NCBI RefSeq assembly: GCF_002222615.2
Contig: NZ_CP022412.2
Coordinates: 3,906,001 to 3,970,000 of the forward strand
Origin: Bacteroides caccae
GTDB lineage: Bacteria > Bacteroidota > Bacteroidia > Bacteroidales > Bacteroidaceae
Reading direction: 5' to 3'
DNA length: 64,000 nt
Part shown: piece by piece, positions 25,324 through 36,146 of the stretch
How positions within the stretch are numbered: position 1 is the stretch's first letter
Layout: every line of letters begins with the position of its first letter
Program-made: the position numbers and the translations under genes
The notes under the pieces: model-generated
The model's database searches: none
The model's input: the letters and a program-made list of their open reading frames with translations, nothing else
Told to the model about the DNA's origin: nothing

Positions 25324-27806
25324 ACAAATAATCCTCCAATCTGATAAACGGCAAAGGATACAAGCCAAGCCAATACCGTAGTATAACAAGCTGCAAACAA
25401 TGCCCATTTCCAACTACCGGACTCCTGTTTTATAGCAGCCAATGCCGCAATACACGGGAAGTAAATCAGTACAAAAAGCATATAACAGAATGCGACCAAC
25501 GGAGTGATCGGAATCCTTTCTGCCAAACTTACCGAATCTGCATCCGGATCATCGACATACAACACTCCCAATGTACTTACCACCAGCTCCTTTGCCCCCA
25601 CTCCTGAAATCAAGCCAATTCCAAGTTTCCAGTCAAACCCCATAGGTTCTATCACCGGCTCTATCGCACGTCCTAACTGACCGATATAAGAATTTTCCTG
25701 TTGCTCGGCAACTGTCTCGTATGCATCATGATTCGGATAATATCCCAGAAACCAAATTACAACAGAAGCGACCATAATAATTCCGCCCATTTTTTTCAAA
25801 TACTGCGCTCCCTTTTCCCATGTATGGCGAAAGATCGATTTCGCAGTCGGCATACGATACGGCGGGAGTTCCATAACGAACGGAGTATCGTCACCCTTCA
25901 CCAAGAACTTGCTAAACAACCGTGCTAACAGTACAGCCAGAAAAATACCAATTGCATAGATGCTTAACAATACCAAGCTCGCATTGTTCGGAAAGAAAGC
26001 TCCTACCAACAACAAGTAAATAGGTAAGCGCGCACTACATGACATAAGTGGATTAATCAACATCGTAATGAGACGACTTTTCCGGTTTTCGATAGTACGT
26101 GAAGCCATAATAGCAGGTACATTACATCCGAATCCCATAATCAAAGGTATAAACGATTTTCCGTGCAACCCCATTTTATGCATAATCTTATCCATAATAA
26201 ACGCCGCACGAGCCATATAACCGGAATCCTCCATTAATGAAATACAGAAATACAAAATCAGAATATTTGGTAAAAAGACAATAACGCCTCCTACACCACC
26301 CACAATGCCGTCAACCAACATATCTTTCAACGGACCATCCGTCATATTGTTACGAATCAAATCGCCTATTTGTTCCACCAACCATTCAATCCCCATCATC
26401 GGATATTCCCCGAGCACAAAAGTACCTTCAAACATCAGATACATGAAAAGGAAGAAAATAGGATATCCCCAAATACGGTGAGTGACAATGGAATCCAACA
26501 CTTTTGTAGTCTGCGCCTGTTCCAAATGATTATCAGTAAAAGTTTCTTTCAGCGCACCACTGATAAAACCATATTTCGCATCCGTAATAGCCGACTCGCA
26601 ATCTTCATTCATCGTATCCTGTACGCGTTTGGCCATTTTATCACGAATACGCAGGATTTCCTCCGCATTCGGCAAAGTACGTACAAAACTCTCTATGTCC
26701 GGATCATTCTCCAACAATTTTATTGATAGAAAACGGGTAGAGTACTTATGGCGAATGAACTCATTCTTGGAAACTTCTTCTTTTACAGCCTCAATAGCTT
26801 TCTCCAAATCAGGTCCATGATTGATATGAATATGGCGGAACACACGCCCGGTCCTTTTATGTTCGCGTACATAATCTTCCAGATGTTCCTCTTCATGATT
26901 CTTACGGTCCTCCAAAGAATCATGCCATTCGGTCAGATCCTTCAATACTTCCGGATTCATATTCCCCTGTTTATCAAAGAAATCGACGCCTTCATAAAGG
27001 TTGATTACGACATGAAACAAGGTATCCAATCCACGGTTCTTCTTACTGACAGTAGGTAACATCGGTACTCCAAACAGTTTGCTCAGCAAATGATAGTCTA
27101 ATGTATTCCCACTGGATTCCAATTCGTCATAAATATTCAAAGCCACCACCATACGGACATTCATGTCAATCAATTGCGTCGTAAGATATAAATTCCGTTC
27201 GAGGTTGGAGGAGTCTACTACATTAATAATCACATCCGGCGTTTCATCTATAATATGACGACGGACATAAATTTCTTCGGGCGTGTATGCAGATAACGAA
27301 TATGTCCCCGGCAAATCTACAATACGAAAATGATACCCTTCAAAATCAAAATGCCCTTCTTTGGCATCCACAGTCACACCACTATAATTTCCGACATGCT
27401 CATGGGCACCGGAAGCCAGATTGAAAAGAGAAGTCTTGCCCGAGTTCGGATTCCCGACCAAGGCAACATTAATGGTACGGCGTTTACCTAACGCCAACCG
27501 CTTCATATCTTCTTCTTTTACAGAAACATCTTCAGGCAAACCTTCGTGATAAATAGTTTCGCCGGCTTGTTTTTTTGCTTCTTCTTCACTGACTACCTCA
27601 ATCATCTCAGCTTCCTGACGACGCAAAGAAATTTCATAACCTAAGACTTTATATTTAATGGGATCTTTCAATGGAGCATTCAATAAAACTTCAACGGTTT
27701 TACCTTTAATAAAACCCATCTCCACGATACGTTTACGAAAACCACCGTGTCCCAGCACCTTTACGATGACACCTTTTTCGCCTGTTGTTAATTCGGACAA
27801 ACGCAT
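25320..27806 (-). CDS. feoB: FeoA-FeoB fusion ferrous iron transporter
   Basis: 828-aa Fe(II) importer of the inner membrane. Residues 1-~75 are a FeoA (SH3-like) domain ('LSELTTGEKGVIVKVLGHGG'). A G domain follows with G1 'GNPNSGKTSLFN', G3 'DLPGTYSLS' and G4-like 'VVALNIYDE'. The C-terminal two-thirds holds the gate regions and eight or so helices ('GYMARAAFIMDKIMHKMGLH', 'GFGCNVPAIMASRTI' with the essential Cys). Fusing FeoA to FeoB is normal for Bacteroides. Behind a complete promoter (27825-27856); a TTATTTA/TAAATAA inverted repeat just upstream could be a regulator site. Confidence 0.97.
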   Translation of the reverse strand: MRLSELTTGEKGVIVKVLGHGGFRKRIVEMGFIKGKTVEVLLNAPLKDPIKYKVLGYEISLRRQEAEMIEVVSEEEAKKQAGETIYHEGLPEDVSVKEEDMKRLALGKRRTINVALVGNPNSGKTSLFNLASGAHEHVGNYSGVTVDAKEGHFDFEGYHFRIVDLPGTYSLSAYTPEEIYVRRHIIDETPDVIINVVDSSNLERNLYLTTQLIDMNVRMVVALNIYDELESSGNTLDYHLLSKLFGVPMLPTVSKKNRGLDTLFHVVINLYEGVDFFDKQGNMNPEVLKDLTEWHDSLEDRKNHEEEHLEDYVREHKRTGRVFRHIHINHGPDLEKAIEAVKEEVSKNEFIRHKYSTRFLSIKLLENDPDIESFVRTLPNAEEILRIRDKMAKRVQDTMNEDCESAITDAKYGFISGALKETFTDNHLEQAQTTKVLDSIVTHRIWGYPIFFLFMYLMFEGTFVLGEYPMMGIEWLVEQIGDLIRNNMTDGPLKDMLVDGIVGGVGGVIVFLPNILILYFCISLMEDSGYMARAAFIMDKIMHKMGLHGKSFIPLIMGFGCNVPAIMASRTIENRKSRLITMLINPLMSCSARLPIYLLLVGAFFPNNASLVLLSIYAIGIFLAVLLARLFSKFLVKGDDTPFVMELPPYRMPTAKSIFRHTWEKGAQYLKKMGGIIMVASVVIWFLGYYPNHDAYETVAEQQENSYIGQLGRAIEPVIEPMGFDWKLGIGLISGVGAKELVVSTLGVLYVDDPDADSVSLAERIPITPLVAFCYMLFVLIYFPCIAALAAIKQESGSWKWALFAACYTTVLAWLVSFAVYQIGGLFV

Positions 27807-27824
27807 AACTCTCTAAATTTTCGG

Positions 27825-27856
27825 CAAAGATAATTCATAACTTCGGAGCACGCAAA
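27825..27856 (-). promoter_or_regulatory. Complete promoter for feoB
   Basis: Minus-strand TTTG (27853-27856), 20-bp spacer and TATCTTTG (27825-27832), 18 bp upstream of the ATG. Confidence 0.8.
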
Positions 27857-27990
27857 TTATTTAGATTGTTTTTAAATAAGAGTCATTTCTAATCGAAAAA
27901 CCTCCTCACTAAAAAAGATCTGGTAATCAGAAAAAGAGGAAACAGAAGGAGAAGTTCCTGAAAAATTCAAAAGACTAAGCAAGAAACTAT

Positions 27991-27998
27991 TATCTTTG
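27991..27998 (+). promoter_or_regulatory. -7 box immediately ahead of tilS
   Basis: TATCTTTG ends only five bases before the tilS ATG, so transcription from it would start at or within a base or two of the start codon. No TTTG -33 box is seen. Confidence 0.55.
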
Positions 27999-28003
27999 CA
28001 AAC

Positions 28004-29284
28004 ATGATACAGCAACGGATTACACAATATATAGAAAAGAATCATCTGTTTTCATCAGACAGCAAAATTCTGGTAGCATTGAGCGGCGGCGCCGACTCTG
28101 TGGCACTGCTACGTATTCTCCACACAGCAGGTTATCACTGCGAAGCCGCACATTGTAACTTTCATTTACGCGGCGAGGAATCAAACCGCGATGAATCATT
28201 TGTCCGCCAACTCTGCCTGAAATACAACATCCGATTGCATACCACTGATTTCAACACAACCCAATACGCAGCCGAAAAGCATATTTCGATAGAAATGGCA
28301 GCGCGGGAACTCCGTTATAACTGGTTTGAAGAAATTAAAAATAAATACCGGGCCGATGTCATTGCCGTTGCTCATCACCAGGACGACAGTATAGAAACAA
28401 TGTTGCTCAATCTAATCCGTGGCACAGGAATCACCGGATTACTCGGAATCCGTCCTCGCAACGGAGCTATTGTACGTCCACTCCTTTGTGTCAACCGCAA
28501 AGAGATCATTCAATATTTACAAAACATTGAACAGGATTATGTAACCGATAGTACAAATCTGGAAGATGAATACACCCGCAACAAGATCCGGCTCAACCTC
28601 CTTCCACTTATGGAGGAGATTAATCCATCCGTCAAGAATAGTCTGGTGGAGACGAGTAATTATCTGAATGATGTAGCTACTATATATAATAAATGTATAG
28701 CAAAAACAAAAGCAAGAATAGTCACACCAGAAGGAATCCGGATCAGCAGTTTATTAAAAGAAGCTGTACCCGAAACTATTTTATTCGAGACTCTGCATCC
28801 ACTCGGCTTTAACTCCACACAAATCAAAGATATTGCAAACTCACTTCATGGACAATCGGGAAAACAGTTTGCCAGCAAAGAATGGAGAGTGATTAAAGAC
28901 AGGGAATTTTTGCTACTGGAAGAAATCCGGTCTGAAGAAAAAGACATCCCCCCTTTTCAATTAATTAAAGAAGAGAAAGAATACACGTCAAATTTTCAGA
29001 TTCCACGGGAAAAAGGAACAGCATGTTTTGACGCTGACAAGTTGAATGAAGAAATCTATCACCGTAAATGGCAAATCGGTGATACTTTTATTCCTTTCGG
29101 AATGAAAGGCAAGAAAAAAATAAGCGATTACCTGACCGACCGCAAATTTTCTATCAGTCAGAAAGAGCGTCAATGGGTGCTCTGTTGCGGAGAACGCATT
29201 GCATGGCTGATAGGCGAACGAATAGATAACCGCTTCCGTATTGATGAAACAACGAAACGCGTTGTTATTTACAAAATAGTCTGA
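28004..29284 (+). CDS. tilS: tRNA(Ile)-lysidine synthase TilS
   Basis: Essential enzyme that ligates lysine to C34 of the CAU-anticodon tRNA-Ile so that it reads AUA. 426 aa: N-terminal PP-loop '[13 protein letters not shown]' (~24-36), family motifs '[15 protein letters not shown]' and '[20 protein letters not shown]', and a C-terminal TilS domain ('[20 protein letters not shown]'). Start at 28004 is supported by the family N-terminus. The transcript may be leaderless. Its 3' end overlaps the convergent ferredoxin gene by 16 bp. Confidence 0.96.
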   Translation: MIQQRITQYIEKNHLFSSDSKILVALSGGADSVALLRILHTAGYHCEAAHCNFHLRGEESNRDESFVRQLCLKYNIRLHTTDFNTTQYAAEKHISIEMAARELRYNWFEEIKNKYRADVIAVAHHQDDSIETMLLNLIRGTGITGLLGIRPRNGAIVRPLLCVNRKEIIQYLQNIEQDYVTDSTNLEDEYTRNKIRLNLLPLMEEINPSVKNSLVETSNYLNDVATIYNKCIAKTKARIVTPEGIRISSLLKEAVPETILFETLHPLGFNSTQIKDIANSLHGQSGKQFASKEWRVIKDREFLLLEEIRSEEKDIPPFQLIKEEKEYTSNFQIPREKGTACFDADKLNEEIYHRKWQIGDTFIPFGMKGKKKISDYLTDRKFSISQKERQWVLCCGERIAWLIGERIDNRFRIDETTKRVVIYKIV

Positions 29285-30105
29285 GGCTGTTTCTGCTTCT
29301 TGAAACAATCCGATAATAAAGCCGCAAAAGGAGTATCATACACTTTTGCATTCCTAGGACAGACTTTCACGCAAGCACAGCATTTGATGCATTTGGTTTC
29401 ATCTACATTTAGTTCATCGCCTTTTGTAATAGCACCCGCCGGACAATGAACCACACACAACCCACAATGTGTACACAGACTCTCATCTTTTACCCACGGA
29501 GTACGAGGAAGCGGTGTGCCACTTTTACGTAACTTGATAACCTTCCTCAAAAAACGAAATAAGGGGAAGAAAGGCTGCCTCGGGCGTTTGATAGCACGGA
29601 CATCTATCGGATAAAGAGTATCCGGGCCGGTAGCCGTTTTTATTTTTTCTATGATCTTTTTCCCGAACTCCGTAGCCAGAGCCAGGTCCGAATCATTCGG
29701 ACGTCCGGCAGCAATCGGATGTTCATCCGTACTATATGAATGCTCACCGATAAAAGTTGCGCCGGCAATCACTTTCAATCCGTGGGGAAGGGCGAAAGCG
29801 TCCAATTCCATTAAGGCTTTTTCATAAGCACGATTGCCATAAACCACAACCAACACAGTAGGTGTATCCAAGCCACGAATATTCTGCAAACGTTCCATTG
29901 CCAAAGGAGCTACACGGCCTCCATATACGGGAACTACGATAATAGCCAATGCAGATGCAGGAATTACAGCTTCCCCGGTAGTCTGCAAAGTGACATTAAC
30001 AGGAAGAATATTTTTTATTCCTGTTCCGTGAACAATCGCCTCGGCAACTTGTTTTGATGTGTGTGTAGGCGAAAAATAAATTAAATGAGCTTCATTTACT
30101 GTCAT
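29269..30105 (-). CDS. EFR1-type flavodoxin-ferredoxin protein
   Basis: 278 aa: an N-terminal flavodoxin-like domain ('[16 protein letters not shown]', '[12 protein letters not shown]') fused to a C-terminal 2x[4Fe-4S] ferredoxin ('[16 protein letters not shown]' and '[15 protein letters not shown]'). Known as EFR1-family ferredoxins, whose exact electron partners are undefined. ATG at 30105 fits the domain start; the 65 residues upstream in frame are not protein-like. A TATCTTTG box at 30125-30132 drives it, divergent from rho. Confidence 0.9.
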   Translation of the reverse strand: MTVNEAHLIYFSPTHTSKQVAEAIVHGTGIKNILPVNVTLQTTGEAVIPASALAIIVVPVYGGRVAPLAMERLQNIRGLDTPTVLVVVYGNRAYEKALMELDAFALPHGLKVIAGATFIGEHSYSTDEHPIAAGRPNDSDLALATEFGKKIIEKIKTATGPDTLYPIDVRAIKRPRQPFFPLFRFLRKVIKLRKSGTPLPRTPWVKDESLCTHCGLCVVHCPAGAITKGDELNVDETKCIKCCACVKVCPRNAKVYDTPFAALLSDCFKKQKQPQTIL

Positions 30106-30124
30106 ACTATTTTCTTTTATGTAG

Positions 30125-30132
30125 CAAAGATA
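30125..30132 (-). promoter_or_regulatory. -7 box for the EFR1-type ferredoxin gene
   Basis: Minus-strand TATCTTTG 19 bp upstream of the ATG. Confidence 0.6.
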
Positions 30133-30185
30133 CACTTTTACGTTGAAAAAAAGGTTTGATTGTTTATGAAACCAAAAAAATTTAT

Positions 30186-30340
30186 TATCTTTGCCCCGTT
30201 GAAACATTCTACGATTCAACATATACATCCCTAATTCATAATAAAAACAAAACGTATGCTCGCATATCTGTGACCGGAGAGTCATAGTAATGCTGTCCAT
30301 AATTCAGCAAAAAAGAAATATTAATAACTTACCATACTAT
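30186..30340 (+). promoter_or_regulatory. rho promoter and ~140-nt leader
   Basis: TATCTTTG at 30186-30193 is followed by a long untranslated leader to the ATG at 30341. The leader holds small hairpins (GTTGAA/TTCAAC at 30198-30220; ATGC/GCAT near 30255) but no open frame of note. Rho genes are often autoregulated through their leader, so this is a plausible control region. Confidence 0.55.
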
Positions 30341-32539
30341 ATGTATAACATTATCCAATTAAACGACAAAGATCTGTCGGAACTTCAAGTTATTGCCAAA
30401 GAGTTAGGCATAAAAAAAACAGACTCATTAAAAAAGGAAGACCTTGTTTACAAAATACTCGATGAACAAGCAATCGCCGGAGCCACAAAGAAAGTTGCCG
30501 CAGACAAGCTTAAAGAAGAACGCAAAGAAGAACAAAAGAAAAAGCGTTCACGCGTAGCGCCTGCCAAGAAAGATAACAAAGTAGTTTCCGCAACCAAGGA
30601 AGGAGAAGCTGAGAAAGCCAAAGAAGCTGCTCCTGCCAAGCCACAACAGCCTTCTAAAAAAGAGGAAAGTGCAAATAAAGAAAAAGAGACTCCTGCTGTT
30701 GAAGTTAAAGCAGAAAATACCGCAGCTCCTAAACGTAAAGTAGGCCGTCCGCGTAAAAATGCCGATGCAGCAGAGCAAAAAGAAGTTGAAAGCGTGAAAA
30801 CTGCAACTCCGGCAACTCCTAAAGTAACGGAAGATAAAGTAGTTACTGAGAAAGCTCCTGAAGTAATAGAAAAAGCAGTCCCGGCACAAGCTCCCGAAAA
30901 GAAAACAAAAGCCAACAAACCTGCTGAAGAGAAGAAAGTAGTAGTGAAACCGCAACCGCAAAAGAAAGCCGAACCCGTTATAGACGAAGAAAGCAATATC
31001 TTATCCGGTGCCGACGACGATGATTTTATTCCTATCGAAGATCTGCCTTCAGAAAAGATAGAACTTCCCACCGAACTTTTTGGAAAATTCGAAGCCACCA
31101 AAACTGAACCGGCACAAACTGCTACCGAACAACAAGCACCACAGCCACAACAACAGGCTCATCAGCAACAACAGCAACAACGTCCACGCATTGTCCGTCC
31201 GCGTGACAACAATAATGGCAATAATAATGCTAGCAATAGTAACAATAACGCCAATAATAATAACAATAATAACTTCCAACGTAACAATAACCAAAATCAG
31301 AACCAGCAGCGTGTACCGATGCCGCGTCCTGCCCAGCCAAACAACGCGAACGAAAATCTTCCGGTACCACAACAGCAGCAGGAACGTAAAGTTATTGAGC
31401 GTGAAAAGCCTTACGAATTCGATGACATCCTTAATGGAGTAGGCGTACTGGAAATTATGCAGGATGGATACGGATTCCTCCGTTCTTCCGATTATAATTA
31501 CCTTTCTTCTCCTGACGATATCTATGTATCACAGTCGCAAATCAAGTTATTTGGCCTGAAAACCGGTGACGTGGTAGAAGGAGTTATCCGCCCGCCCAAA
31601 GAAGGAGAGAAATATTTCCCGTTAGTAAAGGTATCGAAGATTAACGGACGTGACGCCGCTTTCGTTCGCGACCGTGTTCCTTTCGAACACCTGACGCCGC
31701 TTTTCCCGGATGAAAAGTTCAAACTCTGCAAAGGCGGTTATTCGGATTCCATGTCTGCCCGCGTAGTAGATCTTTTCGCTCCAATCGGTAAAGGTCAACG
31801 TGCTTTAATCGTAGCCCAGCCTAAAACCGGTAAGACAATTTTAATGAAAGACATTGCAAATGCCATTGCAGCCAATCATCCGGAAGTATACATGATTATG
31901 TTGCTTATCGATGAACGTCCGGAAGAAGTAACAGATATGGCGCGCAGCGTCAATGCCGAAGTTATCGCTTCTACCTTTGATGAACCGGCAGAGCGCCACG
32001 TGAAAATCGCAGGTATCGTATTGGAAAAAGCAAAAAGACTGGTAGAATGCGGCCACGACGTAGTTATATTCCTTGATTCTATTACTCGTCTGGCACGTGC
32101 ATACAACACAGTATCTCCTGCATCGGGCAAAGTACTTTCCGGTGGTGTGGATGCAAACGCACTTCATAAGCCGAAACGTTTCTTTGGTGCTGCCCGTAAC
32201 ATCGAGAACGGTGGTTCACTGACAATCATCGCAACTGCATTGATTGATACCGGTTCTAAAATGGACGAAGTTATCTTCGAAGAATTCAAAGGTACAGGTA
32301 ACATGGAGTTGCAACTCGACCGCAACCTGTCCAACAAACGTATCTTCCCGGCAGTCAACATTACCGCATCCAGTACTCGTCGTGACGATCTGTTACTTGA
32401 TAAGACAACTCTCGACCGTATGTGGATTCTCCGTAAATATCTTGCCGACATGAATCCGATCGAAGCAATGGACTTCGTAAAAGACCGTCTGGAAAAAACC
32501 AGAGACAACGATGAATTCCTGATGAGCATGAACAGCTAA
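30341..32539 (+). CDS. rho: Transcription termination factor Rho with long disordered insert
   Basis: RNA-dependent hexameric helicase that terminates transcription. 732 aa, versus ~420 for E. coli Rho. The Rho_N domain (1-45) is followed by a ~190-residue Lys/Ala/Glu/Pro-rich region, an acidic patch ('[18 protein letters not shown]') and a Gln- then Asn-rich tract (~265-345). Then come the RNA-binding cold-shock-like domain ('[18 protein letters not shown]') and ATPase with Walker A '[12 protein letters not shown]' and Walker B '[13 protein letters not shown]'. I chose the ATG at 30341, the Rho_N start. In B. thetaiotaomicron the disordered region of Rho has been reported to drive phase separation needed for gut fitness. 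Confidence 0.97.
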   Translation: MYNIIQLNDKDLSELQVIAKELGIKKTDSLKKEDLVYKILDEQAIAGATKKVAADKLKEERKEEQKKKRSRVAPAKKDNKVVSATKEGEAEKAKEAAPAKPQQPSKKEESANKEKETPAVEVKAENTAAPKRKVGRPRKNADAAEQKEVESVKTATPATPKVTEDKVVTEKAPEVIEKAVPAQAPEKKTKANKPAEEKKVVVKPQPQKKAEPVIDEESNILSGADDDDFIPIEDLPSEKIELPTELFGKFEATKTEPAQTATEQQAPQPQQQAHQQQQQQRPRIVRPRDNNNGNNNASNSNNNANNNNNNNFQRNNNQNQNQQRVPMPRPAQPNNANENLPVPQQQQERKVIEREKPYEFDDILNGVGVLEIMQDGYGFLRSSDYNYLSSPDDIYVSQSQIKLFGLKTGDVVEGVIRPPKEGEKYFPLVKVSKINGRDAAFVRDRVPFEHLTPLFPDEKFKLCKGGYSDSMSARVVDLFAPIGKGQRALIVAQPKTGKTILMKDIANAIAANHPEVYMIMLLIDERPEEVTDMARSVNAEVIASTFDEPAERHVKIAGIVLEKAKRLVECGHDVVIFLDSITRLARAYNTVSPASGKVLSGGVDANALHKPKRFFGAARNIENGGSLTIIATALIDTGSKMDEVIFEEFKGTGNMELQLDRNLSNKRIFPAVNITASSTRRDDLLLDKTTLDRMWILRKYLADMNPIEAMDFVKDRLEKTRDNDEFLMSMNS

Positions 32540-32557
32540 TTAGCAGTAAACCATAAA

Positions 32558-32608
32558 TAATGAACGGTGAACAGAATGCGTTATAATCGCAGTTTGTTCA
32601 CCGTTTAT
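32558..32608 (+). terminator. Hairpin after rho
   Basis: ATGAACGGTGAACA pairs with TGTTCACCGTTTAT around a ~20-base loop. There is no long T run, so it may be a processed 3' end rather than a strict intrinsic terminator. Confidence 0.55.
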
Positions 32609-32704
32609 AGTTTTATCACCCATCATTTATTCCAATTTTGTACAAAAAACTTTCACTTGCGTCCAAAACAAGTATTCCCCCCTTTTTTACTTTCCCTTTT
32701 TTCC

Positions 32705-32712
32705 TACTTTTG
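32705..32712 (+). promoter_or_regulatory. -7 box for the sulfatase gene
   Basis: TACTTTTG 35 bp upstream of the ATG. Confidence 0.55.
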
Positions 32713-32747
32713 CTTCAAAATCAAGTATCACTTAATTCTAACCAAGA

Positions 32748-34214
32748 ATGAAAACAATTTATCCTTTCATGGGATTGGCTCTTTGCGGCATAGCAGCCCA
32801 AGCACAAGAAAAGCCCAATTTTCTGATTATCCAATGCGACCATCTTACACAACGCGTCGTTGGCGCCTACGGTCATACACAAGATTGCACCCTTCCTATC
32901 GACGAAGTAGCTTCAAGAGGAGTTATCTTTTCCAATGCTTATGTAGGCTGCCCCCTCAGCCAACCGTCACGCGCCGCTTTATGGAGTGGCATGATGCCTC
33001 ATCAAACTAACGTACGCTCCAACTCCAGCGAACCGATCAATACACCTATACCGGAAAACGTTCCGACATTAGGAAGCCTTTTTTCGGAAAACGGTTACGA
33101 AGCTGTACACTTCGGAAAAACGCACGATATGGGTTCATTAAGAGGATTCAAACATAAAGAACCGGTAGCAAAGCCATTTACCGACCCGGAATTTCCGGTC
33201 AATAATGATAGTTTTCTGGACGTAGGAACCTGCGAGGACGTTGTTTCCTATTTAAGCAATCCTTCGGAAAAACCTTTCATATGCATTGCCGATTTTCAGA
33301 ATCCCCATAATATCTGCGGATTCGTAGGAGAAAATGAAGGAGTACATACTGACCGACCTGTCAGCGGCACACTTCCGGAACTGCCCGACAATTTCGATGT
33401 AGAAGACTGGAACAACATACCTACCCCGGTGCAATACATCTGTTGCAGCCACCGGCGTATGACGCAAGCCTCCCATTGGAGTGAGGAAAATTACCGCCAT
33501 TACATCGCCGCTTTCCAGCACTATACAAAAATGGTATCCAAACAAGTAGACAGTGTTTTGAAAGCATTATACTCCACCCCCGCAGGAAAGAACACAATCG
33601 TTGTTATCCTTGCCGACCATGGTGACGGAATGACTTCACACCGTATGGTGACCAAGCACATCAGTTTCTATGATGAAATGACAAACGTACCATTTATCTT
33701 TGCAGGTCCCGGTATCAAGCATCAGAAAAAACCGGTAGACCACTTGCTCACGCAGCCTACACTAGACTTATTGCCAACCCTCTGTGACCTGGCCGGCATT
33801 CCTGTTCCCGCAGAAAAGGCAGGAATCAGCCTCGCACCGACATTAAAAGGAGAAAAACAAAAGAAGACTCATCCATATGTTGTATCCGAATGGCATAGTG
33901 AATATGAATACACAGTTACTCCCGGACGTATGGTACGTGGCCCCAGATACAAGTACACCCATTATTTGGAAGGCAACGGAGAAGAACTCTATGACATGAA
34001 GAATGACCCAGGTGAACGTAAGAACCTCGCCAAGAATCCCAAATATGCCAAGGTTCTTGCAGAACATCGTGCCATGCTCGACGACTACATCACCCGGTCA
34101 AAAGATAATTACCGCAGTCTGAAAGTAGACGCCGACCCGAGATGCAGAAATCATACTCCCGGCTACCCCAACCACGAAGGCCCTAGCGCACGTGATATTA
34201 TCAAAAGAAAATAA
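32748..34214 (+). CDS. Ser-type S1 family sulfatase
   Basis: 488-aa exported sulfatase with a signal peptide ('ALCGIAAQAQ'). The formylglycine motif is 'SQPSRAALWSG' with Ser71 as the modified residue, so anaerobic maturation by anSME is needed. Metal-site Asp are in 'IIQCDHLTQRVVGAYGH' and 'VVILADHGDGMTSH'. The C-terminus has the usual 'YTHYLEGNGEELYDMKNDPG' region. It stands alone between rho and two histidine kinases and ends at a strong terminator. The substrate (probably a host glycan) cannot be read. Confidence 0.93.
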   Translation: MKTIYPFMGLALCGIAAQAQEKPNFLIIQCDHLTQRVVGAYGHTQDCTLPIDEVASRGVIFSNAYVGCPLSQPSRAALWSGMMPHQTNVRSNSSEPINTPIPENVPTLGSLFSENGYEAVHFGKTHDMGSLRGFKHKEPVAKPFTDPEFPVNNDSFLDVGTCEDVVSYLSNPSEKPFICIADFQNPHNICGFVGENEGVHTDRPVSGTLPELPDNFDVEDWNNIPTPVQYICCSHRRMTQASHWSEENYRHYIAAFQHYTKMVSKQVDSVLKALYSTPAGKNTIVVILADHGDGMTSHRMVTKHISFYDEMTNVPFIFAGPGIKHQKKPVDHLLTQPTLDLLPTLCDLAGIPVPAEKAGISLAPTLKGEKQKKTHPYVVSEWHSEYEYTVTPGRMVRGPRYKYTHYLEGNGEELYDMKNDPGERKNLAKNPKYAKVLAEHRAMLDDYITRSKDNYRSLKVDADPRCRNHTPGYPNHEGPSARDIIKRK

Positions 34215-34218
34215 ATTA

Positions 34219-34262
34219 GAAAAAAAGAGCGAAGATTCTTGTCAGTCTTCGCTCTTTTTGTT
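34219..34262 (+). terminator. Terminator of the sulfatase gene
   Basis: AAAGAGCGAAGA pairs with TCTTCGCTCTTT, followed by TTG and more T. Confidence 0.92.
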
Positions 34263-34295
34263 TCTTTTGCATAAAACCTTGCAAACAAACATCCG

Positions 34296-36146
34296 GTGAA
34301 TAGAAACTTACACCACATAATTACTACAATTATAACGGTATTCATATCGGTAACATTGTACGCTGCACATACTAATGCAGAACGTCTGTCTTTATTACAG
34401 CCGCTTATTCAGTATGACCTTGCTTTTAACACCGGCGTCACCACAGACAGTATTATCTTATGGGAGAAGCTGTTAACACCTGAACTTGAAAAACAGCAAC
34501 GATACGACATCTTATTCCAGCTCAAAGCAATGGCGGTTCAGTCATCAATAACAGAAGGAAATATCAGCCTGGCTATTGACAACGCCAATTCAATGTATAA
34601 GAAAGCTAAAGAGATAGACTACCCGCTAGGAACAGCTCTTGCACTACGTGCAATCGGAAATACATATTTAAGCTCATCAACACCACAAGTTGCCATAGGT
34701 TCTTATGAAGAAGCAATAGAGATTATGCAACAGATACCCGAAGCCGACATCTATTTAAAAAACGCATTATCTCAAATGATACTTATTAAGCTCAATAACC
34801 GGCAAATGGCAGGAATTGAGAAAGATATCAACTACTTGGAAGCTCTTTGCGACAAAAGGCCCGATTCACCTTGCTATTTTTATCTTCCCTGTTGCCGTGC
34901 GTTTTATGAGATACAGTCAGACAAACTCCCTTCGGCATTGGAACATCTGCAAAAAATGGAGCGAATCTATGCCAAACATCCGTATCCATATTTTCTTCTG
35001 TTAATCAAATACTTATATGCTTCCTACCATATCGCCGCAAAAGAATATACCCAAGCATTGCAATCGTATGATGAATTACTGCCATACGTCAAAGAATCCG
35101 GTTCGTACAAAGACATACAGATATCACAAGAACGGGCAAAAGTTCTTTCATTAATGGGACGTATCGAAGAAGCATGTGAGGAATATGAAGTGATTAACGC
35201 ACGCAAAGACTCACTTGACGCCAATAGCTATCTGCGCCAGATCAATGAATTGCATACTCTCTATCAGATTGACAAGAATGAATTAAACAACATAAACAGG
35301 CAAAAGAAAATCTTATACTGGAGCTGGTTTATTATCCTGTCTGTCCTCTCCTTAATTATATTCTTCATCTTCCGCATCAAAAGGAACAACAAACGTCTGA
35401 TCCAATCGCAACAAGAACAAGAAAAAGTAAAGAAACAGGCAGAAAATTCGATTCGCACTAAAAGCCTTTTCCTCTCTAACATGAGTCATGAGATTCGTAC
35501 TCCACTCAACGCCTTATCCGGCTTTTCCACCATTCTGACGGAAGAATCCATTGATGAAGAAACGAGAAAACAGTGCAATGATATTATCCAGCAAAATTCG
35601 GAACTGTTGCTAAAGTTGATTAATGACGTGATTGACTTATCCAGCCTTGAAATTGGAAAGATGACATTCAAGTTCAAAATATGCGATGCAGTAGGACTAT
35701 GCAGAAACGTCATTGATATGGTGGAAAAGATAAAGCAGACCCATGCAGACGTCCGCTTCTCCACTCCTCTCGATTCCTTGGAACTACTGACAGATAGTGC
35801 CCGCCTGCAACAAGTACTGATCAACCTGCTTATCAATGCAACTAAATTCACCTCACAAGGCTCTATCACTCTGCAACTTGAGCAACAAACGGAAGATACG
35901 GCACTTTTCTCTGTCACCGATACCGGCACAGGAATCCCTAAAGAAAAACAGAAAAAGATATTCAACCGTTTCGAGAAGCTCAATGAAAATGCCCAAGGTA
36001 CGGGGCTCGGACTATCGATTTGCCAACTCATCATCGAACAACTGGGAGGTAGTATCTGGATCGACCCCGATTACGAAGAAGGTTCACGTTTCTTGTTTAC
36101 ACATCCTATTGACAAAAGCGACCAAGGAAAGGAGGAAACAAGATGA
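34296..36146 (+). CDS. TPR-containing sensor histidine kinase
   Basis: 616 aa. Signal peptide, then tetratricopeptide repeats in the periplasm (~45-325), one membrane helix ('LYWSWFIILSVLSLIIFFIF'), a HisKA domain with 'NMSHEIRTPLNALSGF' (His398), and a full HATPase domain: N box 'INLLINATKF', G1 'TDTGTGIPKEK', F box 'NRFEKLN' and G2 'GTGLGLSIC'. All catalytic residues are present. Start is GTG at 34296, chosen for the signal peptide. No response regulator adjoins it. Its stop overlaps the next start (ATGA), so it is coupled to a degenerate paralogue. Confidence 0.92.
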   Translation: MNRNLHHIITTIITVFISVTLYAAHTNAERLSLLQPLIQYDLAFNTGVTTDSIILWEKLLTPELEKQQRYDILFQLKAMAVQSSITEGNISLAIDNANSMYKKAKEIDYPLGTALALRAIGNTYLSSSTPQVAIGSYEEAIEIMQQIPEADIYLKNALSQMILIKLNNRQMAGIEKDINYLEALCDKRPDSPCYFYLPCCRAFYEIQSDKLPSALEHLQKMERIYAKHPYPYFLLLIKYLYASYHIAAKEYTQALQSYDELLPYVKESGSYKDIQISQERAKVLSLMGRIEEACEEYEVINARKDSLDANSYLRQINELHTLYQIDKNELNNINRQKKILYWSWFIILSVLSLIIFFIFRIKRNNKRLIQSQQEQEKVKKQAENSIRTKSLFLSNMSHEIRTPLNALSGFSTILTEESIDEETRKQCNDIIQQNSELLLKLINDVIDLSSLEIGKMTFKFKICDAVGLCRNVIDMVEKIKQTHADVRFSTPLDSLELLTDSARLQQVLINLLINATKFTSQGSITLQLEQQTEDTALFSVTDTGTGIPKEKQKKIFNRFEKLNENAQGTGLGLSICQLIIEQLGGSIWIDPDYEEGSRFLFTHPIDKSDQGKEETR

